This document shows, piece after piece, positions 30,556 to 39,210 of a stretch of DNA of 64,000 nt (its first letter is position 1; each line of letters begins with the position of its first letter). A program made the position numbers and the translations under genes. Origin of the DNA: Ectopseudomonas mendocina (GTDB lineage Bacteria; Pseudomonadota; Gammaproteobacteria; Pseudomonadales; Pseudomonadaceae); assembly GCF_007049795.1 (NCBI RefSeq), contig NZ_SCFY01000001.1, positions 248,001 to 312,000 on the forward strand, in the 5' to 3' direction. Below the pieces are notes generated by a model. That model searched no databases, had not been told where the DNA came from, and was given only the letters and a program-made list of their open reading frames with translations.

Positions 30556-32102
30556 CGAATGCCCAGCCGCCTGGCCAAGCGGCTGAGGTTGGCGCGATCC
30601 ACCCCCAACTCCCGTGCGGCATCGGCCCACTTGCCCTGATGGCGCGCCAGGCACTGCTCGATCAACTGGCGCTGGAAAGCATCCACCGCCGTGCGCAGCT
30701 CCACGCCTTCCTGCACCGGCTCGCCGGGCGCCAACACCGCCTCGACGGCGGCGCTCGTCTCACTACTCGGCAAGTCCAGATCCTGCACATCCAGACTGAG
30801 AATGCGTGGTCGCTCGCCATGGCGCGCCAGCGCCTTGATCGCCGCGCGGCCGATCAAGTGCTCCAGCTCACGCACGTTGCCCGGCCAGTCGTGGCCCAGC
30901 AGCGCCTTCTGCGCCTCGGCACTCAGGCGCAGGCTGCGCAGCCCGAGCCGGGCGCGGTTCTCTTCAAGGAAGTAACCGGCCAGCAACAGCACATCGCGGC
31001 CGCGCTCACGCAACGGCGGCACTGGCAACGGATAGACACTCAGGCGGTGATAGAGGTCGGCGCGAAACCGTCCGGCGCGCACTTCCGCCGCCAGATCGCG
31101 GTTGGTGGCGGCGATCACTCGCACATCGACGCGATGCTCGCGATCCGAGCCAACCCGTTGCAACTGGCCGCTTTGCAGCACGCGCAGCAACTTGGCCTGG
31201 ATCGCCAGCGGCAACTCGCCCACCTCGTCGAGGAACAGGCTGCCACCATCGGCCAGCTCGAACTTGCCGCTGCGCTCGCTCATCGCGCCAGAGAAGGCGC
31301 CGCGTACATGGCCGAACAGTTCGCTCTCCACCAACGCATCGGGCAATGCCGCGCAGTTGATGCTGACCAGCGGCCGCGGCGCACGCGGCGAGGCGGCGTG
31401 GATGGCTTCGGCCACCAGCTCCTTGCCGACGCCGGTTTCCCCTGTGATCAGCACGGTCAGCGGGCTATCGCCGACCAGGCGGATTTCGTCCTGCAGCTTG
31501 CGCAGCGCCGTGCTCTGCCCCACCATCTCGCGCGGCTGCTGACGCGCCTGCTTGTACAGCTCGGTGAGCTGGCGCTCAGCCTCGACCCGCTGTGCCAGGC
31601 CGCTGATCCGCTGGCTGACCTTGACCGTGGCCGCAGCCAAGCTGGCAAAGGCGTCGAGGCTGTCCAGATCGAGCCGCCCGAAGCTCGCTGGATCGAGCGA
31701 ATCCAGGGTCAGCAGCCCCCAGAGCTGTTCGTCCAAGTACAGCGGGCAACCGAGGCAATCGTGCACTTCCAGGTGGCCATGCAACCCCTCTACCAGTCCG
31801 TCGTAGGGGTCAGGCAAGCCACAGTCGGCAGCGAAACGGGTCGGCCCGGCGTGCTCCAGCAACGCAGCCAGGCGCGGATGCTCGCTGACCTTGAAACGTC
31901 GTCCCAGGGTATCGGGGCTTAGCCCCTCGACCGCCAAGGGCACCAGAATTTCGCCGTCGAGCCGCAGTAGCGCCACGGCATCGCAAGGGAACAACTGGCG
32001 CAAGGCCGCGAGCAGTCGGCGATAACGCTCGCCATCGTCCAGCTCGCGAGACAGATCGGCGACCAGGGGAATAAGAGTTTCCAGCAGAGGATTAGCGGTC
32101 AT
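30552..32102 (-). CDS. norR: NO-responsive sigma-54 activator NorR/FhpR
   Basis: A 516-residue regulator with a GAF domain (about 20-170), an AAA+ ATPase (about 190-420) and a C-terminal Fis-type helix-turn-helix. In the GAF domain an iron-bound NO sensor is expected. The AAA+ part has Walker A GETGVGKE, the sigma-54 loop as GAFSGA instead of GAFTGA, and LFLDEVGELP. It matches NorR/FhpR, which turns on NO detoxification genes. It is divergent from hmp; the spacer has NorR-type sites and a -24 element. The protein's stop codon comes from a palindrome. Confidence 0.93.
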   Translation of the reverse strand: MTANPLLETLIPLVADLSRELDDGERYRRLLAALRQLFPCDAVALLRLDGEILVPLAVEGLSPDTLGRRFKVSEHPRLAALLEHAGPTRFAADCGLPDPYDGLVEGLHGHLEVHDCLGCPLYLDEQLWGLLTLDSLDPASFGRLDLDSLDAFASLAAATVKVSQRISGLAQRVEAERQLTELYKQARQQPREMVGQSTALRKLQDEIRLVGDSPLTVLITGETGVGKELVAEAIHAASPRAPRPLVSINCAALPDALVESELFGHVRGAFSGAMSERSGKFELADGGSLFLDEVGELPLAIQAKLLRVLQSGQLQRVGSDREHRVDVRVIAATNRDLAAEVRAGRFRADLYHRLSVYPLPVPPLRERGRDVLLLAGYFLEENRARLGLRSLRLSAEAQKALLGHDWPGNVRELEHLIGRAAIKALARHGERPRILSLDVQDLDLPSSETSAAVEAVLAPGEPVQEGVELRTAVDAFQRQLIEQCLARHQGKWADAARELGVDRANLSRLARRLGIR

Positions 32103-32116
32103 TTCGACTACTCAAA

Positions 32117-32127
32117 GTCTTTATGAC
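32117..32127. promoter_or_regulatory. NorR-type operator 1 (GT-N7-AC)
   Basis: GTCTTTATGAC, a dyad matching the GT-N7-AC core recognised by NorR, 78 bp upstream of the -24 box of hmp. A second site lies 26 bp downstream, so the two are on roughly the same face of the helix. Confidence 0.65.
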
Positions 32128-32142
32128 CCGCACATAGAGCGA

Positions 32143-32153
32143 GTCATTAAAAC
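32143..32153. promoter_or_regulatory. NorR-type operator 2 (GT-N7-AC)
   Basis: GTCATTAAAAC matches the GT-N7-AC core with a less symmetric spacer than site 1. Activator sites upstream of a sigma-54 promoter are expected for NorR. Confidence 0.55.
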
Positions 32154-32194
32154 AACAATAAAAGCAAGCCACTGATATTTAAGGATTATTTATC

Positions 32195-32211
32195 TGGCAC
32201 GCTTACTGATA
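32195..32211 (+). promoter_or_regulatory. Sigma-54 (-24/-12) promoter for hmp
   Basis: TGGCACG (32195-32201) is a perfect -24 element. The expected -12 TTGC reads CTGA at the right distance, so the -12 element is imperfect. The hmp start codon is about 80 bp downstream. Confidence 0.6.
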
Positions 32212-32292
32212 GGTATCTACCGCTAACGCTAGCACGCCACAACTGGCCATACGAGCCACACCGGCGTCTTTATTTGCCTTGCGGAGATTCCC

Positions 32293-33474
32293 ATGCCGAC
32301 CAACGCTCAACGTGACCTGATCAAAGCCACCGTGCCACTGCTGGAAAGCGGCGGCGAAGCGCTCACCACCCATTTCTACCGGATGATGCTCAGTGAGTAC
32401 CCCGAGGTGCGCCCGCTGTTCAACCAGGCGCACCAGGCCAGCGGTGACCAGCCGCGCGCCCTGGCTAACGGCGTATTGATGTACGCGCGCCATATCGACC
32501 GCCTCGAAGCCCTCGGCCCGCTGGCGGCGCAGATCGTCAACAAGCACGTGTCGCTGCAGATCCTGCCCGAGCACTACCCCATCGTCGGCGGCTGCCTGCT
32601 ACGCGCGATTCGCGAGGTGCTGGGTGCCGAGATCGCCACCGACGTGGTGATCGATGCCTGGGCCGTGGCCTACCAGCAACTGGCCGACATTCTCATCAAT
32701 GCGGAAGAGAGCCAGTACGCGCAAAATGCCGCGGCGCCCGGCGGCTGGCGTGGCGCGCGGGAGTTCCGCGTAGCACGCAAGGTCATCGAGAGCGCCGAGA
32801 TCACCTCTTTCCACCTGGTTCCGGTCGATGGCGGCGCGTTGCTCGATCATCAGCCCGGCCAGTACATCGGTATGCGCCTGCAGCTGGACGGTGAAGAGGT
32901 ACGCCGCAACTACTCGCTGTCGGCCCTGGCCAACGGCCGTGAGTACCGCATCAGCGTCAAGCGCGAGCCAGGCGGCCGTGTGTCCAACCACCTGCATGAC
33001 AAGGTTCAGGTTGGCGATGTGCTGGAGCTGTTCCCGCCAGCAGGCGAGTTCACCCTGAGCGAGTCGGACAAGCCGCTGGCCTTGATCAGCGCTGGCGTCG
33101 GCATCACACCGGCACTGGCCATGCTCGATGCCGCGCGGCACTCGGGCCGGCCGATTCATTTCATCCACTGCGCGCGCAATGCCGAGGTGCATGCCTTCCG
33201 CGACTGGGTCGACGCCCATGCCGCCGAGCATCCGCAGATCCGCCATTACGTGTGCTACAGCGAGCCGCGCGCGGGTGACCAGGCCGACGCCGAGGGGTTT
33301 CTCAGCCGCGAGCTGCTGGAGCAATGGCTGCCGGCCGAGCGCGATCTGGACGCCTACTTCCTCGGCCCGAAGCCCTTCATGGCGCAGGTCAAGCGTCATC
33401 TACAGGCGCTGGGCGTTCCCGCCGAGCAGAGCCGCTATGAGTTCTTCGGCCCGGCCTCGGCGCTGGATAGCTAA
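32293..33474 (+). CDS. hmp: Flavohaemoglobin (nitric oxide dioxygenase)
   Basis: A 393-residue fusion of a globin domain (about 1-138) with an FAD- and NAD(P)H-binding reductase (about 150-393), full length for Hmp. The globin includes EHYPIVGGCLLRAI; the reductase has RNYSLSALANG for FAD and ISAGVGITPALAML for NAD(P). It oxidises NO to nitrate using O2 and NAD(P)H in the cytoplasm. It is divergent from norR, behind a sigma-54 promoter and NorR sites, and followed 18 bp later by ppyR and nnrS, giving a nitric-oxide response locus. P. aeruginosa calls it fhp. Confidence 0.96.
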   Translation: MPTNAQRDLIKATVPLLESGGEALTTHFYRMMLSEYPEVRPLFNQAHQASGDQPRALANGVLMYARHIDRLEALGPLAAQIVNKHVSLQILPEHYPIVGGCLLRAIREVLGAEIATDVVIDAWAVAYQQLADILINAEESQYAQNAAAPGGWRGAREFRVARKVIESAEITSFHLVPVDGGALLDHQPGQYIGMRLQLDGEEVRRNYSLSALANGREYRISVKREPGGRVSNHLHDKVQVGDVLELFPPAGEFTLSESDKPLALISAGVGITPALAMLDAARHSGRPIHFIHCARNAEVHAFRDWVDAHAAEHPQIRHYVCYSEPRAGDQADAEGFLSRELLEQWLPAERDLDAYFLGPKPFMAQVKRHLQALGVPAEQSRYEFFGPASALDS

Positions 33475-33492
33475 ACGATGAGGAGGTGAACC

Positions 33493-33744
33493 ATGTACCC
33501 ACTGAATCTTCCACCGCTGCAGATTCTGCACTTGTCCAGCCAGTTGCTCTGGGCCGGCCTGATCCTGCTGCTGGTGGGGCTGGTGGCAGCCTATGGCCTG
33601 GAGAAGCACCTGAACGTGCCGACGCTGGTGCTGGCGCACAGCCTGACACTACTCGGTCCCAGCATCTTGAAGATCGGTTATGTGCTGCGCCTGGTCGCGC
33701 AGCAACGCCTGAAAGACGAGACGTGCGCACATGCAATTGCTTGA
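33493..33744 (+). CDS. ppyR: Small membrane protein PpyR
   Basis: An 83-residue protein with two hydrophobic segments (about 14-36 and 44-66), the layout of P. aeruginosa PpyR (PA2663 by recall), which was named for effects on psl and pyoverdine expression. It sits between hmp and nnrS exactly as in P. aeruginosa. AGGAGGTG precedes the ATG (33493). The end overlaps nnrS by 14 nt. Given the NO context, the reported regulatory effects may be indirect. Confidence 0.85.
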   Translation: MYPLNLPPLQILHLSSQLLWAGLILLLVGLVAAYGLEKHLNVPTLVLAHSLTLLGPSILKIGYVLRLVAQQRLKDETCAHAIA

Positions 33745-34906
33745 TCGCAAGCAGGCACTGGCCATCGCGCCATTTTGGCGCCTAGGCTTTCGCCCGTTCT
33801 TTGTCGCCGGCGCCCTGTTCGCCCTGCTCGCCGTCGCCCTCTGGGCGGCAGCGCTGCACGGGCTGACTAACCCGGCGGTGCCCGGTGGCATGCTGGCCTG
33901 GCATCGCCACGAAATGCCCTTTGGTTTCGGCCTGGCGATCATCGCCGGCTTCCTGCTCACTGCCGTGCAGACCTGGACAGGCAGTCCGGGTCTCAGCGGC
34001 CGCCCCCTGATCGCACTGTTCGGGCTGTGGTTGGCCGCGCGCCTGGTGTGGTTCTTCCCCGTGCCACTGGCACTGCTGATCGCACTGCAACTGGCCTTCA
34101 TCGGCCTGTTCATTGCTCAGATGGCACGCCAGCTGATCACCGCCCGGCAACGCAACAACTACCCGATCCTGCTGGTGCTGAGCCTGCTCGCGCTGTGCCA
34201 GTCCGTCACGCTCGCCGGTCTGGTGCTGGGCGACGATGGCCTGCAACGCCGTGGCGCACTGGCCGCACTGTGGCTGATTGCAGTCATGCTGAGCCTGATC
34301 GGTGGTCGGGTGATTCCCTTCTTCACCCAGCGCGGCCTGGATCGGGTCGAGGCCTTTGCCGCCTATCCCTGGCAGGATCGTCTACTACTGGCCTGCGGCG
34401 TGCTGGTCGCTGCGCTGTTCGCCAGCGGGCATAACCTGCAGGCGAGTCCCTGGTTGGCCGTGCTGTTCATCCTGCTGAGCGTGCTGCACGGCCTGCGCCT
34501 GTGGCGCTGGCATATGCGCGGCATCTGGGGCGTGCCGCTGCTGTGGTCGCTACACCTGGGCTACGCCTGGCTACTGGTCGCCAGCCTCGGCATGGCCGCC
34601 TGGCACCTGGGCTGGTTGGCATACCCCAGCCTGGCCAGCCATGCGCTGGCGGTGGGCGCGATGGGCGGGCTGATCCTGGCGATGATGGCGCGGGTCAGCC
34701 TCGGTCACACCGGCCGCGCGCTGCAGCCACCGCACAGCATGGCCTGGGCCTTTGGCCTGCTCAATCTGGGCGCGCTGATTCGGGTCTCGGCAGGTGGCAG
34801 CTGGCTATGGCTGGCGGCGCTCTGCTGGGGCGCCGCCTTCGCCCTGTTCGCCTGGCATTACGCGCCGATGCTGTGTCGAGCGCGGGTGGATGGGCATCCA
34901 GGGTGA
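33731..34906 (+). CDS. nnrS: NnrS family haem- and copper-containing membrane protein
   Basis: A 391-residue inner-membrane protein with about ten to twelve hydrophobic segments and conserved histidines near the N-terminus (AWHRHEMPFGFGLAIIAGFLLT), typical of NnrS. NnrS proteins help cells resist NO in several proteobacteria. The start overlaps ppyR by 14 nt, implying co-translation with hmp and ppyR. The next ~100 bp contain nothing I recognise. Confidence 0.92.
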   Translation: MQLLDRKQALAIAPFWRLGFRPFFVAGALFALLAVALWAAALHGLTNPAVPGGMLAWHRHEMPFGFGLAIIAGFLLTAVQTWTGSPGLSGRPLIALFGLWLAARLVWFFPVPLALLIALQLAFIGLFIAQMARQLITARQRNNYPILLVLSLLALCQSVTLAGLVLGDDGLQRRGALAALWLIAVMLSLIGGRVIPFFTQRGLDRVEAFAAYPWQDRLLLACGVLVAALFASGHNLQASPWLAVLFILLSVLHGLRLWRWHMRGIWGVPLLWSLHLGYAWLLVASLGMAAWHLGWLAYPSLASHALAVGAMGGLILAMMARVSLGHTGRALQPPHSMAWAFGLLNLGALIRVSAGGSWLWLAALCWGAAFALFAWHYAPMLCRARVDGHPG

Positions 34907-35006
34907 CTGGACTGGCAGTGCCACACCGTAGGGAGGACTCAGGAGCGCAAGCGAACAGTCCGCCGATTGCTGCCGCGAACGGTTCTAAGCCCAATGCAGC
35001 CAGACC

Positions 35007-35459
35007 TCAATCAACCAGCGTGCAGGCCATCACCAGCGCATCTTCACGCCCGCCGACTGCCGGGTAGTAATCGCGACGCCGACCGACTTCATTGAAGCCA
35101 AAGCGCTCGTAAAGGCGGTAGGCGCTCTGGTTGCTGGCGCGCACTTCAAGGAAGCATTCACGTCCACCCAACTCGTAAGCCTCTTTCATCAGGTGTTCGA
35201 GCAGGCGCAAGCCAAGACCGCGGCCCTGGCTTTCCGGCTTGACGGTGATATTGAGCAGGTGTGCTTCGTCGAGGATCAGGTTGATCACGCCATGACCGAC
35301 CTGCTGATTACCTTCGAACATCAGCCAGCAGTTATAGGACTTGAGGCTGTCGGTGAAGATACCGCGCGTCCACGGATGACTGAAGGCGGCGTATTCGATC
35401 TTCAGCACGGCATCGAGATCCGCCTCGGTCATCGGGCGGAAGGAAATCGCATCGCTCAT
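35007..35459 (-). CDS. rimI: Ribosomal protein S18-alanine N-acetyltransferase
   Basis: A 150-residue GNAT protein that acetylates the N-terminal alanine of ribosomal protein S18. The acetyl-CoA loop is SQGRGLGLRLLEHLM, followed by NQSAYRLYERFGF. ATG 35459 gives MSDAISFRPMTEAD and fits the family length. It lies 32 bp after the gene for the psi-like protein, the same holD-rimI order found in E. coli and P. aeruginosa. Confidence 0.94.
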   Translation of the reverse strand: MSDAISFRPMTEADLDAVLKIEYAAFSHPWTRGIFTDSLKSYNCWLMFEGNQQVGHGVINLILDEAHLLNITVKPESQGRGLGLRLLEHLMKEAYELGGRECFLEVRASNQSAYRLYERFGFNEVGRRRDYYPAVGGREDALVMACTLVD

Positions 35460-35491
35460 TAAGGAAAACTCGGGCGTAAAGACGGGGGTTC

Positions 35492-36277
35492 TCAGGAATG
35501 TGCGGGCGCTAGCCAGCGCTGACGAACACGCCGCATGGCCTGCCACAGCTCACGCTTGCGCGTTGGCTCTTCCATCAGCAGCTCCAGGCCCGGCAAGGCC
35601 CAGCAGGTACCCAGCCCCTCGACCTGCAACTCGCGATTGTAGCTGTGCTCGTCACCCTCACCAGCGAAACGAATAGCCGGCAGGCCAACCAGCCACAGGC
35701 AGGCGCTCGGCTGCTCTTCCAGACGCGCAGCCACGAAGCTCTGCACGAATTCCAACGCCGCTTGCGGGCCTTGATCCATATTGCCGCGCACCAGTAGCGG
35801 CCAGCGCACCGGCTCGCCGAGCAGTTGCGGGCTGTCCGGCAGGCCGGCGGCGCGCAGCAAATCCTTGAGCAGGATGTAGGCCGGGTCGCGGCTCTGGAAA
35901 GGCTGGCCGGTGGGCAGCTCCACCAGTAAGGCGCAATCGCCGGCCCGCAGCAACTGCAGGGAAAAACGCGGCGGCGGGACGCTGACACGAGCCGGCTTTT
36001 CCTCGACCTGCTCCGGTTCCGCCACCGGCTCGACAGCCGCCTGACGGGGCTGTGCGCCCGGTCGCGGGATTTCGATCTTCGGCCGCTCGACCGGCGCTTC
36101 ACGCACGACAGCCGGAGTGACGGCAACAGGCTCTGGCACAGGCTCGAACGCTTCCTCCTGTTGCGACTCAAGCAGTTCCAGACGCGACGCTGCCGCGAAG
36201 GGCAGTTCGGTACGCGGCAGCCAGGTGGCCACCTGCATGGCGTCGAGGTAGGCGCGACGGCGCTGTTCGGGAATCAC
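35492..36277 (-). CDS. holD: DNA polymerase III psi subunit (HolD-like, pseudomonad type)
   Basis: A 261-residue protein with an N-terminal segment starting VIPEQRRRAYLDAM, a long Pro/Glu-rich linker (about 40-110) and a compact C-terminal domain. Pseudomonad psi is a divergent, larger protein than E. coli HolD, reported for P. aeruginosa PA4679, and encoded directly before rimI. The GTG at 36277 with GGAG upstream is chosen; the frame stays open to 36424. Psi links chi to the clamp loader, and chi (holC) is also in this window at 57.1 kb. Confidence 0.75.
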   Translation of the reverse strand: MIPEQRRRAYLDAMQVATWLPRTELPFAAASRLELLESQQEEAFEPVPEPVAVTPAVVREAPVERPKIEIPRPGAQPRQAAVEPVAEPEQVEEKPARVSVPPPRFSLQLLRAGDCALLVELPTGQPFQSRDPAYILLKDLLRAAGLPDSPQLLGEPVRWPLLVRGNMDQGPQAALEFVQSFVAARLEEQPSACLWLVGLPAIRFAGEGDEHSYNRELQVEGLGTCWALPGLELLMEEPTRKRELWQAMRRVRQRWLAPAHS

Positions 36278-36382
36278 AGGCGCTCCAGAGAGAGGTTTTT
36301 CAACAGGGGCGGATTGTCGCGTGAAATGGTCGGAGCGGGAAGCGCCACAACGGGATTGTGGGCAAACAAAGTGTCCCAAAAA

Positions 36383-36410
36383 CAAAAACCCCGCAGCTTG
36401 CGCAGCGGGG
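36383..36410 (-). terminator. Terminator after the polyamine gene pair
   Basis: CCCCGC (36389-36394) and GCGGGG (36405-36410) form a GC stem. On the minus strand it is followed by a T-rich run, so it terminates the nspC transcript ahead of holD. Confidence 0.85.
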
Positions 36411-36430
36411 CTTCTGGGGTTCACCTGGGC

Positions 36431-37669
36431 TTACTGATCCCAGGGACGGTCGCCATGCTCGTCCTTGATGCGGGTAGGCAGGCCCATTACGTCCAGCAGC
36501 TTGAGGAACGGCTCGGCCGGCAGCTCCTCGACGTTGACCATACGCTTGGCATCCCACTCACCACGCGCGACCAGCAGCGCAGCGGCGACCGGCGGCACAC
36601 CGGCGGTGTAGGAAATACCCTGGCTGTCGGTCTCGGCGAAGGCGTCTTCGTGGTCGGCCACGTTGTAGATGAACAGCTCGCGCGGCTGACCATCCTTGAT
36701 CCCCTTGACCAGGTCGCCAATGCAGGTCTTGCCGGTGTAGCCCGGCGCCAGCGAGGCGGGATCGGGCAGCACGGCCTTGACCACCTTGAGCGGCACCACT
36801 TCGAGGCCTTCGGCGGTCTTGACCGGCTGCTCGGAGAGCAGGCCGAGGTTCTTCAGCACGGTGAACACGTTGATGTAGTGGTCACCGAAGCTCATCCAGA
36901 AGCGGACGTTCGGTACGTCGAGGTGCTTGGACAGCGAGTGCACCTCGTCATGGCCGGTCAGGTACAGGTTCTGTTCGCCCACCACCGGCAGATCGTCGGT
37001 GCGTTTGACTTCGAACATGCGGTTACTCACCCACTGGCTGTTCTGCCAGCTGTAGACCGTGCCGGTGAATTCGCGGAAATTGATTTCCGGGTCGAAATTG
37101 GTGGCGAAGTACTTGCCGTGCGAACCGGCGTTGACGTCGAGGATGTCGATCGACTCGATCTTGTCGAAGTACTGTTGTTGCGCCAGAGCGGCATAGGAGT
37201 TGACTACGCCCGGGTCGAAGCCGACGCCGAGGATGGCGGTCACGCCCTTGTCCTGGCATTCGGCCAGGTGCTTCCACTCGTAGTTGCCGTACCACGGCGG
37301 GGTTTCACAGATCTTGCTCGGATCTTCGTGGATGGCGGTGTCCAGATAGGCGACGCCGGTGTCGATACAGGCACGCAGCACGGACATGTTGAGGAACGCC
37401 GAACCGACGTTAATGACGATCTGCGATTCGGTTTCGCGGATCAGTGCCTTGGTCGCTTCCACGTCCAGGGCGTTCAGCGCATAGGCCTTGATCTCGCCGG
37501 GCTGCTTGAGGCCGCCCTTTGCCTGCACGCTGTCGATGATGGCCTGGCATTTGGAGATGTTGCGCGACGCAATTGCAATGCGACCTAACTCGTCATTGTG
37601 TTGCGCGCACTTATGGGCCACCACCTTGGCAACACCTCCTGCTCCAATGATCAGAACATTCTTCTTCAA
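36431..37669 (-). CDS. Carboxynorspermidine dehydrogenase (saccharopine-dehydrogenase family)
   Basis: A 412-residue NADPH-dependent enzyme with a Rossmann start, KKNVLIIGAGGVAKVVAHK (glycines about 9-12), and the family motifs TGVAYLDTAIHEDP and VGFDPGVVNSYAA. It would condense aspartate semialdehyde with a diamine, giving carboxyspermidine or carboxynorspermidine for NspC. I chose the TTG at 37669: AGGAGG lies at the right distance and the sequence after it is MKKNVLIIG-like. nspC lies 132 bp upstream, so the two form one pathway unit. Confidence 0.93.
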   Translation of the reverse strand: MKKNVLIIGAGGVAKVVAHKCAQHNDELGRIAIASRNISKCQAIIDSVQAKGGLKQPGEIKAYALNALDVEATKALIRETESQIVINVGSAFLNMSVLRACIDTGVAYLDTAIHEDPSKICETPPWYGNYEWKHLAECQDKGVTAILGVGFDPGVVNSYAALAQQQYFDKIESIDILDVNAGSHGKYFATNFDPEINFREFTGTVYSWQNSQWVSNRMFEVKRTDDLPVVGEQNLYLTGHDEVHSLSKHLDVPNVRFWMSFGDHYINVFTVLKNLGLLSEQPVKTAEGLEVVPLKVVKAVLPDPASLAPGYTGKTCIGDLVKGIKDGQPRELFIYNVADHEDAFAETDSQGISYTAGVPPVAAALLVARGEWDAKRMVNVEELPAEPFLKLLDVMGLPTRIKDEHGDRPWDQ

Positions 37670-37724
37670 TTGTTTCACCTCCTGGGTACTGCGTTTTGGA
37701 CAATGATTACGCTGGAAATCGCTG

Positions 37725-37791
37725 GGTGGACGACGCTTCCCCCGTCCACCGAATACCTTCGCCATGGCGGATGAAAAAAGCGTCATCCACC
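37725..37791. repeat. Pair of GGTGGAyGA inverted repeats, family 1
   Basis: Two copies in tandem: GGTGGACG/CGTCCACC (37725-37750) and GGCGGATGA/TCATCCACC (37767-37791). They sit in the nspC-to-dehydrogenase spacer, so any RNA hairpin would separate the two coding regions. Confidence 0.75.
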
Positions 37792-37801
37792 CTACGGGAT
37801 A

Positions 37802-38899
37802 TCACGACAGGCTGGACAGATAGTCGTCGAACTCGAACTGGCGAACCACCTCGACACTACCATCGAGTTGCTTGACCACGATGGACGGCATCTTCAGACC
37901 GTTGAACCAGTTCTTCTTGACCATGGTGTAACCGGCAGCGTCGATGAACGACAGGCGGTCACCAATCTGCAGCGGCTTATCGAACTGGTATTCGCCGAAG
38001 ATATCCCCGGCCAGGCAGCTCTTGCCGCAGACCATGTAGGTGTGTTCGCCGTCATTCGGCGCCATCTTGGCGTTGAGGCGGTAGATCAAGAGATCAAGCA
38101 TGTGCGCTTCGATGGAGCTGTCGACCACCGCCAGGTGCTTGCCGTTGTACAGGGTGTCGAGCACGGTCACTTCCAGCGAGGCGCTCAGGGTGATTGCTGC
38201 TTCGCCCGGCTCCAGATACACCTGCACGCCGTATTTTTCGGAGAAGGCTTTAAGGCGCGCGCAGAAGGCATCGATCGGATAGCCCTCGCCAGTGAAGTGG
38301 ATACCACCGCCAAGGCTGACCCACTCGACCTGGGCGATCAGATGACCGAAGCGCTCCTCGATGGTGGTGAGCATCTTGTCGAACAGCTCGAAGCTGCCGT
38401 TCTCGCAGTTGTTGTGGAACATGAAGCCGGAAATCTGCCCCATGACCTGTTCGATCTTCGCCGGATCCCACTCGCCCAGGCGGCTGAACGGGCGCGCCGG
38501 GTCGGCCAGCAGGTAATCTGAGCTGCTCACCTGCGGGTTGACGCGCAGGCCACGGATGGTGCCCTGGGTCCGCTCGGCGAAGCGTTCGAGCTGGCCGATG
38601 GAGTTGAAGATGATCTTGTCGCAGTTGGCGACCATCTCTTCGATCTCGTCGTCGGCCCAGGCCACGCTGTAGGCGTGGGTTTCGCCAGCGAACTTCTGGC
38701 GGCCCAGCTTCAGCTCATACAGCGACGACGACGTGGTGCCGTCCATGTATTGCTGCATCAGGTCGAACACCGACCAGGTGGCGAAGCATTTCAGCGCCAG
38801 CAGCGCCTTGGCACCGGAGTTCTCGCGCACGTAGGCGATCTTCTCCAGGTTGACCAGAAGCTTCTGTTTGTCGATGAGGTAGTACGGCGTCTGGATCAT
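37802..38899 (-). CDS. nspC: Carboxynorspermidine decarboxylase
   Basis: A 365-residue PLP enzyme of the alanine-racemase/fold-III decarboxylase family. The PLP lysine is expected in LALKCFATW (Lys37), and the distal parts include EPGEAAI and CGKSCLAGD. It decarboxylates the product of the neighbouring dehydrogenase to spermidine or norspermidine. ATG 38899 (MIQTPYYLID) is chosen as the family start; an upstream in-frame ATG at 38935 is weaker. Confidence 0.93.
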   Translation of the reverse strand: MIQTPYYLIDKQKLLVNLEKIAYVRENSGAKALLALKCFATWSVFDLMQQYMDGTTSSSLYELKLGRQKFAGETHAYSVAWADDEIEEMVANCDKIIFNSIGQLERFAERTQGTIRGLRVNPQVSSSDYLLADPARPFSRLGEWDPAKIEQVMGQISGFMFHNNCENGSFELFDKMLTTIEERFGHLIAQVEWVSLGGGIHFTGEGYPIDAFCARLKAFSEKYGVQVYLEPGEAAITLSASLEVTVLDTLYNGKHLAVVDSSIEAHMLDLLIYRLNAKMAPNDGEHTYMVCGKSCLAGDIFGEYQFDKPLQIGDRLSFIDAAGYTMVKKNWFNGLKMPSIVVKQLDGSVEVVRQFEFDDYLSSLS

Positions 38900-39210
38900 C
38901 TCGTCGCCCCAGCAAGGTCGGCCAAAGGAGGACATTCAGCCCCCCCGGAAAAAAGTGGACGCGAATTGTGCCGATAACCGGCGCATATCGAAAGGGCATT
39001 GGAGATTTTTTGTACAACAGGCGATGACCATTATTCGGCCTGCCTAGGCTGACAGGCTATGAAAGCCTGATTACAGCCCGATGACGTCACGTCGCGACAA
39101 GCTTGTCCCCGGCATCGCTGCTCCATGCCTCTGATCGATTGGGACTCAAAATAGGCATCGCGCTTGCAGTACAATCCTCCCCTTTTCACTTGCCTGGACC
39201 CGGCGCCTCG

